A stretch of DNA of 7,543 nt, from assembly GCA_040905685.1 (NCBI GenBank), contig JBBDRB010000039.1, forward strand, positions 1 through 7,543, given 5' to 3'. The notes below the pieces were generated by a model. It searched no databases, was not told the origin of the DNA, and saw nothing but the letters and a program-made list of their open reading frames with translations. A program made the translations under genes and the position numbers. The DNA comes from JBBDMU01 sp040905685 (lineage in GTDB: Bacteria; Bacteroidota; Rhodothermia; Balneolales; Natronogracilivirgulaceae). Numbering within the stretch: position 1 is the first letter of the stretch; every line of letters starts with the position of its first letter. Shown piece by piece: positions 6,326 to 7,543 of the stretch.

Positions 6326-6788
6326 CGTGCATGCCTTCCCGTATATCGTGATTAATGGTATAACCGCCATTGACCTCAACCACATAGCGGGCTGGTTGCC
6401 CGGATGGTATTTGCTGTTCGGAAAACGGGGTCGTGTTTTGGTGTATTCTAACGATTTCCCGGTCACGATTAATATAAATTATATCCAGGGGAAGGGGGGT
6501 GTTGGCCATCCAGAAGCTGCGGGCTTCTTCATTATCGAATATAAAGAGCATGCCGGCATCGGACGGAAGTTCGTATACGTTCATGAGGCCCAGGTTGCGT
6601 TTATTCTCCGTATCGGCAACAGCCGCCCGGATTGTGGAAATGGTATCACCGGCCGTATTTAAGAAATGGACTTCCGTCACAAAGTCAAGGCTCCTGCCCG
6701 TTGTTCCTCTGCTGTCATCGTCATTACCACAGGAAAATATTAAAAAAATAAAAATAAACGCAATAAAAACAGATATATAAGAGTTCAT
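6315..6788 (-). CDS. DUF192 family lipoprotein
   Basis: This 157-residue protein starts at ATG 6788; a TTG six bases upstream would add two residues. Residues 1-19 form a hydrophobic signal ending at the lipobox IFSC with Cys20, followed by GNDDDS. Residues from about 38 to the end match DUF192: NLGLMNVYELPSDAGMLFIF (65-84), then SFWMANTPLPLDIIYI (91-106), and PARYVVEVNGGY near the end. DUF192 proteins are small, usually exported, and of unsettled function. The WMANTPLPLDI stretch is the family's best-conserved part. The acidic run after Cys20 resembles export signals for surface lipoproteins in Bacteroidota. It appears to be the first gene of an operon with the HMA lipoprotein, whose start overlaps its end. 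Confidence 0.92.
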   Translation of the reverse strand: MNSYISVFIAFIFIFLIFSCGNDDDSRGTTGRSLDFVTEVHFLNTAGDTISTIRAAVADTENKRNLGLMNVYELPSDAGMLFIFDNEEARSFWMANTPLPLDIIYINRDREIVRIHQNTTPFSEQQIPSGQPARYVVEVNGGYTINHDIREGMHVDF

Positions 6789-6817
6789 GAACAAGTTTGA
6801 CTATTTATAGGATCATA

Positions 6818-6825
6818 CAAATATA
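6818..6825 (-). promoter_or_regulatory. candidate -7 element for the DUF192-HMA operon
   Basis: On the minus strand TATATTTG matches TAnnTTTG exactly and is identical to the octamer found before the thioesterase gene and rimP. Transcription would begin around 6811, about 22 bases before the ATG at 6788. No TTG lies at the expected spacing; the nearest is 14 bases upstream. Confidence 0.45.
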
Positions 6826-6920
6826 TTCAAAATCTACTTCAAGTATGAAGGGTTGACGGCAGAATATCGATTAAGTGCCGCTTGGATAGGATATATGGTT
6901 ACCTGACATCAGAACCTCTA

Positions 6921-6951
6921 TTGTAATTCACAACTATTAAGATTATATTTG
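6921..6951 (+). promoter_or_regulatory. candidate promoter of the rimP-nusA operon
   Basis: TTG (6921-6923), a 20-base spacer, and TATATTTG (6944-6951) fit the Bacteroidota promoter pattern exactly. Transcription should begin near 6955-6958, right at the base of the hairpin that follows. This is the best promoter match in the window. It overlaps the in-frame TTG at 6949, so that codon would not be in the mRNA and cannot be the rimP start. Confidence 0.65.
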
Positions 6952-6956
6952 TGGCG

Positions 6957-6989
6957 AAAAGTGGGTCCCAAAAAGGCGCACTTTTTTTT
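6957..6989 (+). terminator. terminator-like hairpin in the rimP leader, possible attenuator
   Basis: AAAAGTG (6957-6963) pairs with CACTTTT (6979-6985). A G-G mismatch follows, then three inner pairs (6965-6967 with 6975-6977, one of them G-U), closing a 7-base loop CCAAAAA. The 3' arm runs into eight T residues (6982-6989), as in an intrinsic terminator. It begins at the predicted transcription start, so it would be the first structure in the rimP-nusA mRNA. The flawed stem suggests partial termination rather than a full stop. Confidence 0.6.
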
Positions 6990-7011
6990 ATTTACATACA
7001 TAAAGTTAATT

Positions 7012-7473
7012 TTGCAAGATCAATTAATACATAAACTTACAGATTTGATAGAGGATACCCTCGCGGGGTCTTCCCTTTTTTTAATCGATCTGGAACTCAA
7101 AGGTAACAGCCATAACACGGCTGTATGGGTTTATATTGAATCGGAAAAGGGTGGAGTCTCGCTGGAAGAGTGTACCGAAGTAAACAAACAGTTGGGTTTC
7201 CTGATTGAAGCAAACGAAGTGTTCTTACACCGATACACGATTAATGTATCTTCCCCCGGGTTAGGACGCCCTTTAAAAGACATCAGACAATATTTTAATA
7301 ATACAGGCCGTCAAGTATCTATAAAGTACAGGCTTAACGAAGAAGAGAAAACCGTGGCGGGCAAACTTGCTGAAGTGGAAAATGACAATATACATGTGAA
7401 TGCAAAAGACGGCAAACAACATGAGGTCAGGTTCAAAGATATTATAGAAACGAAAATTGAAGCTGTTATTTGA
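7012..7473 (+). CDS. rimP: ribosome maturation factor RimP
   Basis: RimP assists maturation of the 30S ribosomal subunit and binds the free subunit in the cytosol. The signature VSSPGLGRPL (79-88) is clear, with Gly in place of the common Asp of SSPGLDRPL. It is preceded by the N-terminal alpha/beta domain (LFLIDLELKG, then VWVYIES) and followed by a C-terminal SH3-like domain (about 90-153; KYRLNEEEKTVAGKLAEV). I start it at TTG 7012, giving 153 residues, the usual RimP length. The frame is open back to a TTG at 6949, but that lies in the promoter and would translate the leader hairpin. No ATG is available in frame near the expected start, and the Shine-Dalgarno site is weak (AAAG at 7002-7005). 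nusA follows 23 bases later, the standard rimP-nusA order. Confidence 0.94.
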   Translation: MQDQLIHKLTDLIEDTLAGSSLFLIDLELKGNSHNTAVWVYIESEKGGVSLEECTEVNKQLGFLIEANEVFLHRYTINVSSPGLGRPLKDIRQYFNNTGRQVSIKYRLNEEEKTVAGKLAEVENDNIHVNAKDGKQHEVRFKDIIETKIEAVI

Positions 7474-7488
7474 CGATAACGTGTTCCT

Positions 7489-7493
7489 GGAGA
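7489..7493 (+). promoter_or_regulatory. ribosome binding site of nusA
   Basis: GGAGA lies three bases before the ATG at 7497. The short spacing is slightly tight, but it supports this ATG as the nusA start. Confidence 0.5.
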
Positions 7494-7496
7494 ATT

Positions 7497-7543
7497 ATGC
7501 AAACAGATATTTCAAAACAAATTATTCACTCTTTTGCTGAAAT
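7497..7543 (+). CDS. nusA: transcription termination/antitermination factor NusA, N-terminal fragment
   Basis: Only the first 15 codons are present (MQTDISKQIIHSFAE), cut by the end of the window. The helix with IIHSFAE resembles the opening of the NusA N-terminal domain, which binds RNA polymerase. Position directly after rimP is the strongest evidence, since rimP-nusA-infB is a widely conserved operon order. NusA modulates pausing and intrinsic termination, which bears on the hairpin in the leader of this operon. Confidence 0.85.
   Translation, partial: MQTDISKQIIHSFAE

Noticed and set aside
6326..6466. N-terminal extension of the HMA gene to an upstream start at 6466
   Set aside because: It would read the DUF192 coding region out of frame and bury the lipoprotein signal; TTG 6325 with its ribosome binding site explains the protein better.
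6117..6662. A 181-codon plus-strand open frame opposite the two lipoprotein genes
   Set aside because: The opposite strand carries two proteins with clear domains, signals and lipoboxes, so this frame is a shadow.

Overview
The window looks like chromosomal core sequence from a member of the Bacteroidota or a close sister group (Balneolota/Rhodothermota type). The main clue is a set of candidate promoters with the Bacteroidota -7 element TAnnTTTG, often with a TTG about 19-22 bases upstream. Most genes lack a Shine-Dalgarno site, and there are two envelope lipoproteins, one with an acidic stretch right after the lipobox cysteine. No mobile element, CRISPR array, rRNA or phage gene is visible. 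Genes are tightly packed, with overlapping ends at three places, and no stretch over 300 bases lacks a gene.

Layout. Positions 6-87 (minus): tRNA-Leu(CAA). 216-1052 (minus): alpha/beta hydrolase with an Asp nucleophile (epoxide hydrolase/haloalkane dehalogenase type). 1202-2161 (minus): PLP-dependent threonine/serine dehydratase very like eukaryotic serine racemase. A divergent region then leads to a plus-strand group: a VOC/glyoxalase-fold protein (2297-2689), a dodecin-like small protein (2717-2920) and a hotdog acyl-CoA thioesterase (about 2991-3389). The thioesterase converges on a CrtI-family carotenoid desaturase (3386-4858, minus), which is divergent from class I fructose-1,6-bisphosphatase fbp (4965-6005, plus). 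fbp converges on, and overlaps, a minus-strand pair of lipoprotein genes: a DUF192 protein (6315-6788) followed by an HMA-domain metal-binding protein (5978-6325). Divergent from these is the rimP-nusA operon (7012 to the window end), the conserved ribosome-maturation/transcription-factor cluster.

Most of these genes are ordinary housekeeping or accessory metabolism and do not form one pathway. The more interesting parts are regulatory or architectural. A weak terminator-like hairpin sits at the predicted +1 of the rimP-nusA transcript and could be an attenuator sensing NusA. The fbp and crtI genes seem to share a symmetric divergent promoter built on an 8-bp inverted repeat. The DUF192 and HMA lipoproteins appear translationally coupled through a TTG start. 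The dodecin lacks the classical flavin-stacking residues. I found no clearly new multi-gene system; the DUF192-HMA lipoprotein pair is the best candidate for an under-described functional unit.
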